The notes below the pieces were generated by a model. It had not been told where the DNA came from and did no database searches. It saw nothing but the letters and a program-made list of their open reading frames with translations. DNA of 64,000 bases. It comes from Dermacentor variabilis (lineage: Eukaryota; Arthropoda; Arachnida; Ixodida; Ixodidae). Below are positions 43,165-57,484 of the stretch, piece by piece (position 1 is the first letter of the stretch; each line of letters starts with the position of its first letter). A program made the position numbers and the translations under genes. The stretch covers positions 228,393,265-228,457,264 of the forward strand of contig NC_134570.1 of NCBI RefSeq assembly GCF_050947875.1. The letters are read 5' to 3'.

Positions 43165-43620
43165 TTGCTCCCTACGCCGCCAAATCATCTACTGATGTTG
43201 CCCACTCATCTGAACCTTCTTGACATGCAAGTCGACAGTGTTTCTTTGTCTGCTCTTATCGAAACTGGGGCGCACTTGTCGGTAATGAGCGCTGACCTTC
43301 GTAACCGACTGAAGAAAATAATCACGCCCGCCACGACGCCTGTTGTCCGCGTCCCCGATGGTGGAACAGCCCCCGTAATTGGTATATGTGTCGCCGCGTC
43401 TCCTTCACCGATCGCTCCACTATCGTGCTGTTCACAGTCATCGCCCATTGTCCCCACGACATCATCCTCGGCTTAGACTTCGTCTCCGCACATTCTGCTC
43501 TCATCCATTGTTCCGCCAGTACTCTCCGCCTTGACCTGCCTGTTCTGGATCCCGCTGAACCACACCTAGTCGCCTCAGTTCCGTCGACTTCGTTCGCTTG
43601 CCCCCTTCGGCAATGACTTA
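43165..43620 (+). pseudogene. Protease region, gypsy copy 2
   Basis: Active-site loop ALIETGAHLSVMS with Glu in place of catalytic Asp, as in copy 1. A frameshift at about 43395 separates it from IILGLDFVSAHSALI. Confidence 0.8.
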
Positions 43621-43924
43621 CATTGAGTTAGTGTCATTCGCACCCGTCCCCGGCGATCACTATATCGCGGCTCCTATGCAAGACGTCCTCCTTACACACG
43701 GGATCATAGTAACTCATACAGTTTTATCTATTACGGCGAATTGCGTCTGCCTGACAGTGGTCAATTTTGGCTTGACGACACAAGTACTGCCACGCGGGAT
43801 GTCTCTGGCTCCGCTTTGCTCATTAGAGGATCACTCAGTAGCATCTATTGCAGTAGACAACAATTCAGCCGATCCTCCTGTACCATCGTAGTCGGCAACT
43901 TGTACCATCGCCGACTTACAGAAT

Positions 43925-45300
43925 ATGATTGCACCCGACATGCCGTCCGAGCACACTCGTGAGCTCTACCGTGTTCTGTTTTCCTACCACGATATTTTTT
44001 ATTTTAACGATCGTCCTTTGGGCCAAACAACAGCTGTCAAACATCGCATTAATACCGGCGATGCCCCTCCTATTCATCTCCGCTCGTATCGAGTATCACC
44101 GGCTGAGCGTCAAGTTATTCACACCGAAGTTCGCAAAATGCTTGCCAAGAACATTATTGAACCGTCATGTAGTCCATGGGCGTCACCTGTTGTGCTGGTA
44201 AAAAAGAAGGATGGCTCATGGCGCTTTTGCTTGGATTATCGGCACCTTAACAGGGTTACCAAAAGGACGTGTATCCCCTAGCTCGGATTGATGACGCCCT
44301 TGACTGCCTCCACGGTGCTCGCTATTTCTGCCCTATTGACCTTCGCTCCGGCTACTGGCAGATTGCTGTGGACGATCTCGACCGCGAGAAGACTGCCTTA
44401 GTAACACCCGACGGTCTTTTTCAATTCAAAGTGATGCCGTTCGGTCTATGTAACGCTCCTGCCACTTTTGAACGCATGATGGACTCCCTTCTTCACGGTT
44501 TCAAATGGTCCACGTGCCTGTGCTACTTGGACGACGTTATAGTATTCTCTCCAACGTTCGCTACCCACCTCGAGCGCCTCTCAGCAGTCCTGGACGTTTT
44601 TCGTCCAGCCGATCTGCAACTCAAACGCTTCAAAGTGCCAATTCGGCCATCGCCAGATTACCGTCCTTGGACATCTCGTTGACGCGAACGGAGTGCAACC
44701 GGACCCAGGCAAGATCCATGCTGTTATGCACTTCCCTGTTCCGAAGTGTGTCAAGGATGTGCGCAGCTTCATCGGCCTTTGTTCGTACTTCCGCCGTTTT
44801 GTGAAAAATTTCGCCGCCGTAGCACGACCACTAACTGAGCTTTTGAGAAAAGACGCCCCTTTCCAGTGGGGCGATAACGAGGCCTCTGCTTTCTCGCATC
44901 TAATCGACCTTCTTGCAACGCCTCCCGTCCTGGCCCTTTTCGATCCTTCTGCGCCTACCGAAGTCCGTACTGATGCCAGCGGTCACGGAATTGGCACAGT
45001 ACTGGCTCAACGCCAGCGCGCCACGACTGTGTTATCGCTCACGCCAGCAGGCTCCTCTCACCCGCGGAGCGCAACTATTCCACTACTAAGCGTGAGTGTC
45101 TGGCCCTAGTTTGGGCGGTAGCCAAATTCTGCCCATACTTATATGGCCGACCCTTTTGCGTTGTCACAGACCATCACGCCCTTTGCTGGTTATGCTCACT
45201 GAAAGATCCTACAGGAAGACTTGGTCGCTGGGCCTTACGCCTCCAAGAATATTCGTATTCTGTCATCTATAAATCTGGCCGACTACGTAAGGACGCTGAC
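43925..45300 (+). pseudogene. Reverse transcriptase and RNase H, gypsy copy 2
   Basis: RT landmarks are HTRELYRVLFSYHDIF, VSPAERQVIHTEVRKML, ASPVVLVKKKDGSWRFCLDY, a stop near 44280, LRSGYWQIAVDDLDREKTAL, MPFGLCNAPATFERMM and CLCYLDDVIVFSP (catalytic YLDD intact). The connection is RRFVKNFAAVARPLTELL. RNase H has EVRTDASGHGIGTVLAQ, then after a frameshift ECLALVWAVAK and VVTDHHALCWL. Confidence 0.85.
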
Positions 45301-45303
45301 TGC

Positions 45304-46330
45304 ATGCCTCGCTACCCGGTCGACGAGCCTGACGACGCCTACAGTATTACCGCCAACGGCATTTTCTCTGTGTCTACCTTCGCTAACATGGCCGATGAGC
45401 AGTACCGAGACCTATCGCTGCGAGCACTCATCGAGCGTCTGCGCTATACACATACCGACGCCTCCGTTTGCCGATATGGCCTCCAGGGAGGCATTCTGTA
45501 CCAAAGGAACTTCCTCCCTGACAGCTCTGATCTTCTTCTTGTCGTGCCAAAACATCTACGACAGACTGTGCTCTTTGAGATGCATGACTCACCCACTGCA
45601 GGACATCTTGGGGTAACCCGCACGTACGACCGCGCCCGCCGCCGCTTCTATTTGGCCTAGTCTCGCTCGCTCCGTCCGACGCTATGTTCCTGCCTGTGAT
45701 CCCTGCCAGCGTCGGAAAACACCTCAGGTGCTACCTGCCGGTCATCTCCAGCCCATCACCGTCCCTGTGGAACCGTTCTTTCGTGTTGGAATAGACCTTC
45801 TCGGTCCCTTTCCCACGTCATCCTCCGGGAACAAATGGGTAGCCGTCGCAACTGATTACGCCTCCCGATACCCTATCACGCAGGCTCTTCCTACCACTTG
45901 CGCCACTGACGTCGCGGACTTTCTCTTGCGTGACTTTATCTTGCTTCATGGCGCCCCGCGACAGCAGCTTACTGACCGTGGTCGTAACTTCCTCTCGAAA
46001 GTTATCGTCGACATTGTGCGTTCCTGCTCCACTCAACACAAGCTGACTACCTCATACCATCCTCAAACCAATGGCCTGACAGAGCGGTTAAACCGTACTC
46101 TTACTGATATGCTGTCCAAGTACGTTTCCAAGGACCACCACGACTGGGACATTGCCCTTCCTTACGTCAAATTTGCGTATGATTCTTACCGGCGCAACAC
46201 CGCCGAATTTTCTCCATTTTATCTACTGTACGGTCGCGAACCGACCTTGCCCCTTGGCACAGCCCTTCGTCCTGTTGCGATCTCAACAAGCGAGTATGCG
46301 CGCGACGCCAGCTTGCCCGTACTCGACTGA
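45304..46330 (+). pseudogene. Integrase, gypsy copy 2
   Basis: HHCC part: FEMHDSPTAGHLGVTRTYDR, stop at 45658, then CDPCQRR in another frame. The core keeps all three catalytic residues in a 200-codon open frame: FRVGIDLLGPF (Asp), QQLTDRGRNFL (Asp) and NGLTERLNRTL (Glu). The C-terminal part (about 46380-46620) is frame-shifted (SPSRHVGLSEKLLSRYTGPY). Confidence 0.85.
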
Positions 46331-46651
46331 CGGCCTCGCAAACCACGCAGCAGCGTCAGTACAACGCCCGCCACCGTGACGTACAGTTTTCGCCTGGTGC
46401 GCTCGTGCTCCTGTGGTCGCCCTCTCGTCACGTCGGACTTTCAGAAAAGCTCCTTTCGCGATACACAGGGCCCTACCGTGTGCTACGCCAGGTAACGCTT
46501 GTGACGTACGAAATTGCTCATGTGAGCTCATCTGGTCCTCTACTCTGGCATCTAGTAATGTCGTGCACGTCAGTAGGCTCCAGGCCTACTACACTGCTTC
46601 CGATTTCGGCCTTTAGTCGCTCCGGGACGGCGCTTTTGCCGCCGGGGGTAG

Positions 46652-46811
46652 TGCTACGGAACAGCATATGCGATCACGAAGAGGCGAGCAGTGTAACGAT
46701 GACGCAGACGATTAGACGCTAGCGCGGGCTGTTGCCTCTTGGCCAAGTGCGGCGTATTTCCCTGTAAATATACCTGTATATAGCTTTTCGTCTGCGTCTT
46801 CCTACGTAACA
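46652..46811 (+). repeat. 3' LTR, gypsy copy 2
   Basis: TGCTACGGAACAG to CTACGTAACA, 160 bp. Confidence 0.9.
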
Positions 46812-46815
46812 ATAT

Positions 46816-47340
46816 TAAGCACTGAGCACTGGCGTGCATATAATAAAAAAAGCCGCAGAGGAATACAAGTAAAAACCCAATCACTGAAAAGAATACCTTT
46901 GAAAAAAAGAGTTCAATACAAGGTGCAAGGTGGATACAAAAGAAAAAACGAATGGCAGTAGAACACTGTGCGAAACTATGACAACGCAAAGCTAGGTTCA
47001 GAACAATGACAGCGAGTGATGAAAAATGTCGAGATCGTATTAAGCGTATTAAGACTGAGTACTCTGTGGACGGTTGAGTGTTGGTGATTACAGGCAGGAA
47101 CATGTAAAGGTCCATGTTCATTGGTGATCTTACTCGGTATATGAAACGTGATACAACAGACGTGCTCGGAGCAGGTGAGGAAACCGTGCAGGAGTTTGAA
47201 AAGAAAGAGGTCAGCGCGATTACGTCGGCAGCGAAGTAAGGTCAATGACAACAACCGAACAGTGCTAAAGCAAGGTCCAGAGTCCGTGCTAGCAGAGCGG
47301 TGATTATATATTCTTAAAACTTTTACAGCGAAGCTGTATG
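46816..47340 (-). other. UTR-like sequence, probably the LINE body interrupted by gypsy copy 2
   Basis: Pyrimidine-rich on the minus strand. It has frames without domain content and appears continuous with 41712-41488 across the gypsy insertion. Confidence 0.35.
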
Positions 47341-47595
47341 CCTCTATCCCCCAATGCATCTATCGTGTCCGTTCTAAGCTTAACCAGAGAAATGGCGGCC
47401 TTCTGGCTCAAGTTACAAATGCCCGCTCGCCCGACTTCAGCAGCTCGACGCCATATTCCGGCCACGCAGTACACTTGGCGTGTGCACGTTGTCCGCAGGA
47501 AGCACAGTGAAAGAATTGCTGTTTGCTCAAAAAAGACCGGGAGCACAAAATACAGGTGTCTTTACTCGGCGCCATCTTCAAAAAAGAAAGAATAA

Positions 47596-47760
47596 ATAAT
47601 AATAATAATAATAATAATGATGATGATGATGATGATGATGATAATAATAATAATAATAATAATAATTTATTGCAGTTTTGCAGTGTGGTACATAACACAT
47701 GGGGCCATAGGCGGAGTTTTCATTGTTCCAGGAGGGGTAGGGGTGGGAGGGGCTGGGGCC
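47596..47760 (-). repeat. Compound (AAT)n(GAT)n(AAT)n microsatellite, probable LINE tail
   Basis: AAT units 47596-47616, GAT units 47617-47640, AAT units 47641-47666. The sequence beyond (CAATAAATT on the minus strand) suggests a second (ATT)n-tailed LINE end. Confidence 0.6.
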
Positions 47761-47781
47761 CGACCAGCTTTCCAAACCCCG

Positions 47782-49826
<2,045 letters not shown>

Positions 49827-50200
49827 CACGTTTATAGTTCGACTTTATAGGCGAGCGTCGTTCGCGGTCAGTCACGCTACGTCGGTTGCGTTGCGCCATA
49901 TGGCTGCGTCAGCAGAGATGCCCCCCCCCCATCCCCTCTACACTTCCACGCGCGCGCCGTCGGCTGCTACCTTCGGAGCAGGCGCAGAAGGTTCGCGAAG
50001 TCACGTGCCGTCCGCAAAAGCCGTCTGCGGAGTTGTGTTGGCGCCTTTTTCTTCGCGCGCAATGCACTGTGGTGCGAAAGTTCCGCCGACTCCGACGCGT
50101 GAATGGCTCAGGAGCCATATCGTCGCCGGGCCCGTCGGGCAGCGTCGGAAGCCGCCGGTTACGGGCCGTTTAAGGCACGGCCGTTTATAGTCCGACGTAA
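49827..50200 (+). mobile_element. C+G-rich MITE (element E), copy 1
   Basis: Starts GTTTATAGTTCGAC and contains GCGAGCGTCGTTCGCGGTCA and GGAGTTGTGTTGGCGCCTTT. A further GTTTATAGTCCGACGTAACG occurs at 50186 in the same orientation. Closely similar to 52722-52405 on the opposite strand. The target duplication is not resolved. Confidence 0.55.
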
Positions 50201-50707
50201 CGCCCGCGTGCGCGCACGCTACGTCACGTCGGCGAAAACGAGCCCTCTATTGACGGCGAGGAGTTACGGAGTCGCCATCTATCGGAAGCGCCTCTCTGGA
50301 GTAGTATGAGGGATCACGCGGCGCGCTCCTCATAGGTTTTGCTGTCAGCGCTCACTGAAAACACCACGCGGGAGCTCGCCCGGACATTTCTGTAAGTACT
50401 TTCGAAACGAGAGAAGTTTTTTTACTGTCTAAATAATAATCTTGGGCAAACTGAAAACACAGAATCGTTTACAGACGCTATCTCTTTGCCGAATACATAC
50501 AGTGAACGCCACTGCGCGCGGTCGCCACAATGGAATCTCCCGAACCGGCTGTTAAGAACGGCCAGCTGCAGTGCAAGTTTTGCCAACCGGTTGCGACTGT
50601 GGAAGCAACATCTCGGGAGCATCGCCGCCAACCTCTAGCCACGGCGTGGCGAAGTTGACTTTGTGTCGATATCAATACGCGCACCCTCCACTCTTCCTCG
50701 GTTTAGC
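50201..50707. other. No supported gene; one 42-codon frame
   Basis: A plus-strand frame 50530-50658 (MESPEPAVKNGQLQCKFCQP...) has a favourable ATG context and a Cys-x2-Cys pair. It could be the start of a zinc-finger coding exon, but no splice partner was found. Confidence 0.25.
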
Positions 50708-51317
50708 TAGGATGCGTTGTGACTGAAGGAGATCGACTAAGCAGGCTTTGTGCGCAACACGACAAAGCGGACCTGATCTCCTATGGGCGAGGGAGCTGCC
50801 GCGGGAACGCCGACGCACACTCCTTCTCACGCACCGACCGAGACGCAAGACAACGCGCTACCCGGAACGGCTCCGAGTTCTATGAAATTCGTGTGGCGTC
50901 GGTTTCGGACCGTAAACACGTGTGTGTGTGCGTGTGTGCGTGTAAACCGTGCCGCGGAGAGGCGGCTAGTTTGCGATGACTAAACGAACGTTCGCATCAC
51001 CTTGTATCGGGAGAGGATAGAGTGTTTAAAAACCGCTGTTGTGCGGCTGCTCTGGACACGGTTGTGGGCTGCTCGGGCTGTCTCAAGCAGTCATGTTAGA
51101 CTGATGTACTTTCTCAAACAGTCATGTTAGACTGATATAAATAGTGTAAATAAACCCATATTCCTCGTTCTCGATGAGAAGCAGTCCTTCCCTTCATCAA
51201 GGTCCTCAGCGTGGATAAGTTGGACGACGGCATGGGCCGGCTACCTTCTAATTCATGTCCGACTCCAATCTTGACAACGGATCACGAGCGATGGGATTGA
51301 TCCCCCTATCATAACAC
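50708..51317 (+). repeat. Probable solo LTR
   Basis: Has promoter and poly(A) features in LTR order: TATAAATAG at 51137, AATAAACCC at 51150, and an end CCCTATCATAACA. A 26-bp motif CAGTCATGTTAGACTGAT is repeated at 51090 and 51120. No flanking coding region; the borders are estimates. Confidence 0.4.
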
Positions 51318-52404
51318 GGCTCCTTGCGTGAAAGGTAGGTAAACGGTGAGAGCAAACTATCTGAAATATGTTCTTATAGTGTTTGTATAACTAAATGGAG
51401 CGTAATAGAATGAAGCCTCATGCAGCGATTGCACAGATTCGCAGCGACCGGCTGCGCGTCTGCACGCTTGTCCGCGCACTGTTTCGCTTTCGCCGCGTGT
51501 GCGTTTTCGCACCGTGCCATGAGCTTAGGCCGCAGAATATGAGCATTTGACAGCACACAAGCAACCATTGTTGTGTGGGCGCTATCAGAGCTGTTCAAAA
51601 ATAATTTCATTGTAGAGACTTCGACGCCTACGGGGACTGTGATGTGCCGTCGCGACGATTCAATCTCTTTCTAATCCTAAATTCTTGGACGTTTCAATAT
51701 TATTTCTCGAGCTGCGTCGCACTGTATACTTATCGGTGTTCCCAGCGTGCGATTTCCCGCTGCTTCTTTTTTGTAATCCAGTGCATTAATTCATAACACA
51801 AACATGACCATATACCATGCTTTCTTTAATGTGCGTCTTACCACTTCCTTTCCACTCCAGTGAACTTGCCAGTATCTATAGCATCGACAAGTTCATAGAC
51901 CAAACCGTCATGGCATTAGTCGGGCAGCGGACGCGGGCGAGCGTCTCAGTGCGCGTTTTCCGAACATCGCAGACCCGGCACCGTAGCAGAAATATTCCTC
52001 GCGTCTGTGCTTGCTGCATACCCGAGTTGTAGCCGATGACTGTTTGCCGCTTTTGTTTCGTGAGCCAAGCTTCACGCAGCTTCGTGTCCTGTGGCTACGT
52101 TTGAATTAAGCTGACACCGGGCTCCGTTGCGTACGTCCGGCACTGCGGAACCGAGCAATAGCCTACCATGTTGCGCGCCTTCAAAGGCAGCCACTACCTA
52201 TTGCAGTGCTTTCAAGCGTTGGAAAGTACACTCGAAGCGGGAAAATCTCGCCACTAAATGAGGACCGCAGCGTACGAGGGAATTTAAACTCTCATTTTCA
52301 GCTGCTCCCGAAGCAGCCGACGCGACCGCTATGTCCACGTGATCTTTAAGAGCACGTCATGCCGACGGTGGCGCCAGCTTTTCCAGTGGTGGAGCTCGAG
52401 GCCA
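51318..52404. other. No gene recognised
   Basis: Short frames only. Confidence 0.4.
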
Positions 52405-52722
52405 ATAGCCGGGCGCACCGGCGACTTCCGACGCTCACCGACGGGCCCGGCGCCGATATGGCTCGTGAACCATTCGCGCGTCGGAGTCGGCGGAACTCTC
52501 GCACCACAATGCATTGCGCGCGAAGAAAAAGGCGCCAACACAACTCCGCAGACGGCTTTTGCGGACGGCGCGCGACTTGCCGAACGTTCTGCGCATGCTC
52601 CGAAGATATCAGCTGACGGCGCGCGCGTTGAAGAAGGAATGGCATCTCGGCTGGCGCAGCGCCACCGACGTAGCGTGACTGACCGCGAACGACGCTCGCC
52701 CGCGCGCCGATAACGTCGGACC
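52405..52722 (-). mobile_element. Element E, copy 2, split near its end by element C
   Basis: Reverse complement matches 49827-50160. The end CGTCGGAC continues after element C as GGACTATGGACG, matching GGACTATAAACG in copy 1, so C inserted within it. Confidence 0.6.
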
Positions 52723-54421
52723 ACAGAACAACTATACAAACTTAGAGAAGGGAAACTGTACCTTCCACAGTGCTACGGAAATAAGCGTAGCGGTGGCGTC
52801 GTGAACTAAAGTATGTGACCACGGGTGGCGCTGTACAACAGGAAACGGAAACGGGGTTTTGCACAGTATGGTCGCTTTACCTACTGGGTTCTGGCTGATG
52901 CGCATCGATCGTGTTCCCGCCAGTTAGGTTGCTGTGTGGCAAACGTAGCGCCTACATATGTATGTAGGCGCTACGTTTGCTACACAGCAACCAAACTGGC
53001 GGGAGCACGATCAAGGCGCAGCAGAATATATGTAGCGCTGAGTCATATCGAGTTAAGGCACACTCTGAACTGACTTTTAAGGGCATCCCGAGCGGTTTTT
53101 CGTTTATTACGCCGCCGTTACCCCGAGTTGTGCCGCCGCGCTCCAGCTGTTGCATTTCGTGTAGGGCTACTGACAGAGTTCGGTTTCCAGGTGGCACGAT
53201 GGCCTCGATTGGAATAAACGCACACACCAAAGATTGAGTAAGCTTGAAAATATTTTATTTGCATTTTACAAGTTCAACAAAAAGCACACGTCTACGGATC
53301 CACACAAACGCGGTTACATAGTCAAGAACATAGTCAAGAAATGGCTCATCAATAAGGGTAGCACAGACGCACAAGAAAGAAGACCTAAGCTACAAAACGT
53401 ACAGTAAGCTGCTAAACATAACTTCCCTGTCACCGCGTGTCACTTTTATACAGCATCTTTAGAGCACTACCAGGCCGGGTAATTTGGCGAAAAGAACGCA
53501 ACAGCTTACGGCCGTCAGCTGCCTCTTCCTTACGGGTGTCATAATTATCCTAATCTCCGCATCAACGTCGTGCAAGTCCGCATACAGGTATCTCTATCTG
53601 AACCACATGTGCCAGCTTAATACATGTGTAGTGAAATTATGATAACCACTGCGTCTTATCAAACGTATTGGTTTTGCAAATGCGCATTACAGCTGACGGA
53701 ACGACATACTGTAAGTGAAGCACAAGAGAACAAGGACAAAAGGAGGATGCAACACTTGAAGAAGAAGTGAAGAATTAGTAGGCGTACAGCAAACAAGCGA
53801 TGACGGAGAACACACAATGATGCATCGGGTGTTCTGTGACATCGGTTTGCGTACTTACGGTGTTATGGAGATCAACGGCATAAAAACGTACCTTCAAGCG
53901 TATTCCGTCAACCTCCGCCGCATTCATTATGATAATCAACGCCTAAACAAAATGAGGCACTATTTTTTGCCAAGAGTAGACCTCTTTACAGCAAGTCTGT
54001 GTAATGACTCGCAGACGAAACCAGCATGCTTTCGAAAATGTTTTACCGCCGTAGTATTCGAACGCCAACGGCCAGGAAACACATCGATACCAATAGGCTG
54101 TCGGCTGTCGGTGGTTAATCAAGTACAAAAACCTTGACGCTATGACTAAAAAGCAGCTTCAACAATCAAATTTTAAAAAAAATCAACTGCCTATTTGCCT
54201 GAGGTAAAAAAACATCCATAGACACCTCGATTGTTCATGTCAATGGTTTGTGTAAATTAAAAAAATCAGCATGTTCAGCGCCCCTAGCAGAGAAAGTACC
54301 AATTAAAGTATTCGACCAAATTACAGTAGCTCCACTTGCGCGCTTACGCTGAAACGCGCCTCGATTGATTTTTCGCCCTCTGTGGCCATTTGTTGAACTT
54401 GAGAGTGTGCTGGGCCTGGTC
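52723..54421 (+). mobile_element. Element C copy 2, 1699 bp, 5-bp target duplication
   Basis: Inverted copy of 37218-38917. Flanks are GGACC (52718-52722) and GGACT (54422-54426), one base different. The empty site in element E copy 1 reads GGACT. Begins ACAGAACAACTATACAAACT and ends GGGCCTGGTC. Carries the same hairpin (52907-53012). Confidence 0.8.
53817..54137 (+). CDS. Conserved ORF of element C, copy 2
   Basis: Same 106-residue frame as 37503-37823 on the other strand (MMHRVFCDIGLRTYGVMEIN...). No recognised domain. Confidence 0.35.
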   Translation: MMHRVFCDIGLRTYGVMEINGIKTYLQAYSVNLRRIHYDNQRLNKMRHYFLPRVDLFTASLCNDSQTKPACFRKCFTAVVFERQRPGNTSIPIGCRLSVVNQVQKP

Positions 54422-54656
54422 GGACTATGGACGAGAACGGCACCGAGAGCGGCGCTGCTGCGCCGGCGTTGAGAGCGCCGCATGCGAAGCAAAATTCTAT
54501 TAGCGGGTGGTACCCCTCTCCCACCTCTCGTTCGCATCGCCTTGATTGCCTCCTGCACTGCGCGTGTTTGGGCACGTTTCCTGTCGCGCGCGTGTGTGCC
54601 TACGTGTGTGCACGTGGACATTTCATTCGAAGGGCGATGTACCGTCTGTTTCACAT

Positions 54657-54792
54657 TTAGGTGAAAACTCGGAGCCCATTGCATCGCGATGCGGCGAGCG
54701 CTTGAGTCGCGGCGGCCGCAGCTCGCGCAGGTGTTCGAGGGGCGGGATCTTGAACGGCGTCGACTGCTACGGCGGCGCGCGCTGGCCGCATT
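54657..54792 (+). repeat. Exon-like repeat encoding a basic Arg/Leu-rich peptide
   Basis: Shares GTGAAAACTCGGA, ATTGCATCGCGA, CGAGGGGCGG and CGCGCGCTGGCCGCATT with 56385-56245 on the minus strand. One frame reads LESRRPQLAQVFEGRDLERR then RLLRRRALAALAAF. Probably part of a transposon exon family. Confidence 0.5.
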
Positions 54793-55244
54793 AGCGGCGT
54801 TTACGTGAATACGAAGGAAGCGTATCGTATCAACTTTCAGGCGTATCGCATCTCATGTAAACGAGGTATTTCGCTAGGAAGGCGTATCGCATCTAATACG
54901 CCAAACAAGGGTAGTTTGAGATGGAGAATGCGCATTTCAGCGGCGCATGTAAACAGAAGCGTATCGCATCAGAAATTATGGGAAAGCATTCGCTGCGATA
55001 TTACAACCGGCCAACCAACGAGCGGCGCTACCGTATGGCAGCGGAAGCATGATTTCCGGAAGTAGGGAGCTCATTTTGAAATGTGACACCAGATGGCGCT
55101 AGCTTGCCAGCCAGTGTAGAGTTGCTGCATATGCTACCAAAGGCTACATACACAGTAACTCATGCGCATACATATAAACGGACGTGCATCAGGGGAATGC
55201 GATACGGCATGATACGCTTCTACCGTATTCATGTAAACGCGGCT
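54793..55244. mobile_element. 452-bp MITE with ATT target duplication
   Basis: Ends AGCGGCGTTTACGTGAATAC on the left and AGCCGCGTTTACATGAATAC as reverse complement on the right. ATT at 54790-54792 and 55245-55247. GAAGCGTATCG motifs recur inside. A smaller palindromic segment with the GAGTTRCTG motif of elements A and B lies at 55118-55160. Confidence 0.7.
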
Positions 55245-56244
55245 ATTGTCGGGAAACGTTCTACTGTCAGTTGCAAGGCGCCGATCTTATAGTTACTGCG
55301 TGAAATGAGCCGATATTCTTTATTAAGCGTTGTGCGACGCCCACTGATACGCCTCGAAGGTAAGTTCATCGCTGCAGGGCAGTCATAGACGACGTACTGA
55401 TTCCATACATTCTTGACGGCCCGTTTCTGGAAGGCGACCATATATTCTAACGCGATAGGTCGTCGATCACACTGTTCGTGTTGTGCAAGAACTGCTGGAT
55501 GAGCGCGCAGTCACTCTCTTGGAGTAGTCGCCTCAATGCCCGGGCGTCAAGATCATTTAAAGTGTCTGGGGCTCGTTGAAAGCATCGCTGCCGCACCATC
55601 CCCTCTATCAGTCGCCCGAGGATAGGCTTCGATCCACCATCGTCAGCGACTGAGACGTGCTGCGAATGAACACATCCCTGATCAAGTCACTCTACACTTC
55701 ACTGCCTTCCAGGATGAGCGCTGTCATCGCTGCCGCTGGGGACATGACGAGATACTAACTGAAGTTCCGAGCGTGACGTGTCCAATTCCCCGCCGGCGGG
55801 CAGGGTCTGTCTGGTGTAGTGAATGATTGCCGAGAAAAATCACTTCCAGCTCATTGTCTTAACCTAAAACATTCCTTTAATCGTATCCGTTTGTTTCATC
55901 GTGTTCGACCCCCATAGTTATTGTTGAGTGCTTCGTTTTCCTTTCGAGTCAAACAAAGACTGAGCACGTTGCGCGCACATCTTGGTGCGTCTTGTCGCTG
56001 CTTATTACGGTAGCACACACAGTGAAGAAATATACGTGCATGCGCTCAGTACCCCGCCCTTTCGAAAGAACAAACGAAGTATGCTGTCAAAAGAAGTTTG
56101 TGGAACTCCATTATCGCCAATGAAGGCTCAGAGTTTGGCGACGCACAACGTTTAGTAAAAAAGTATCAGCTCAGTTCCCGCAATACCGATGAAATCAGTG
56201 CGCTGCCCCTGATATAGCACGCTTTCCGACAATGCGGCCAGCGC
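55245..56244. other. No gene recognised
   Basis: No supported exon. Confidence 0.4.
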
Positions 56245-56385
56245 GCGCTGCCGTAGCAGACGACGCAGATAACGACTCCGCCCCTCGAGCGTCTGCGCCT
56301 GCTCAAGCTGCTGCCGCCGCACGACTCCATTGCTTGCCGCCTCGCGATGCAATACGTTCCGAGTTTTCACGTAAGTGTGAAACAG
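56245..56385 (-). repeat. Second copy of the basic-peptide repeat
   Basis: Inverted relative to 54657-54792. The frame reads REAASNGVVRRQQLEQAQTL then EGRSRYLRRLLRQRALAALS. Confidence 0.5.
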
Positions 56386-57484
56386 ACTGTACACGCTTCT
56401 ATTTGCCTTTAAGAAGATCGGTACTCTTGACGATTATTTTTATGGCTGCAATGCGTCGAAAGGGCAGCGTCTGCTTAACCATGTAAGTGACGCTGAACGA
56501 CATCGTATGTGCCGCCGGAAAAGTCGTCAGCACATACGATGCGGCACATGTGAGCTAAAGTCATTTTTGCAGTTTCTCACAATATGTCTCCTACAAATCC
56601 GTGTTGTCTCTGATGGCGACAACGGACTTCCATAGGCACTGTGCGGAAATAAAATATATCGCTGCACAGCACAAGTACGACATGCGCACACCACTTTAAC
56701 TAGTACGTCCCCTACAATATGGAATAGAGGCAGCAATGTAGACAGCTTGGCCATTTTTTAACAGTGCTCAAAAGACGGAAGTTGAAAGTATTAGTAACCA
56801 TTCCTGCTTCAGCAACGCCGGCGCGACCAAGACGCGGGCGTGTATCGTCCAGTAGCTCGATCGATCGGGGCAGTGGCGATGTGGGAATGAACTCCGGTCA
56901 TGTTCAATGCATCGTGCACATATTCAATTTCTCGGCACGCGTGAACTTCGGCCACTGCTAGCGCATACAACAGAAGTGATTTCCATTCCTGGGCAGCGCA
57001 CACACAAACGAAACACAAGCAAGAAGACAGGACAAGCGCCCGTCGAACAACCGAAAGTCTTTAAGTGAATAAAAGGACTATGTACCCAGTAATTATTAAA
57101 TTCATGTGGGTTACATATAAAAGCCGTCATTCACTCAGGAGTGATCAACGAACAAGCTCGCTTCGCTTGCCATTTGTTTGCTTCGCTCGGCTCACCGCAG
57201 TAATCCATGTCTGTCGTCTGCTTTTTTCGTACCATTTTCTTGTGAATCGGCAGAATTCCACTCGTGGCATCAACCCTTTCGTGTTTACATTGCTATCGTG
57301 ACAGGTAACTACACAATAATAATTTCCGGTCATCCGAAGAGGCGCTGTCGCAAACAAGAGACGTTTCGCGCGCAGCGCGAACTGAACGCGGGCGCGACCG
57401 CAGGGAAGCGGCGGCGGAAACCTACACCCGTTGGTGATGAAATCGTTCCGCCAGAGGAGAAACGAGCGCTGGCGTCTAGGGATT
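56386..57484. other. No gene recognised
   Basis: Contains a small hairpin (CATCGTATGTGC/GCACATACGATG, 56501-56543). Confidence 0.4.

Larger units (their letters stand above)
41713..46811 (+). mobile_element. Ty3/gypsy retrotransposon, copy 2, both LTRs present
   Basis: LTRs at 41713-41873 and 46652-46811 (about 91% identical by eye), exact ATAT duplication (41709-41712, 46812-46815), and a purine tract GCCGGGGGTAG before the 3' LTR. The order is gag, protease, RT, RNase H, integrase, which is the usual Ty3/gypsy order. Every domain is recognisable but split by frameshifts, so it is non-autonomous. LTR divergence points to an old insertion. Confidence 0.9.

Noticed and set aside
49909..50190. 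Arg-rich ORFs in the MITE at 49.8-50.2 kb
   Set aside because: All six frames are open because of C+G-rich composition, and the same occurs in the inverted copy at 52.4-52.7 kb.
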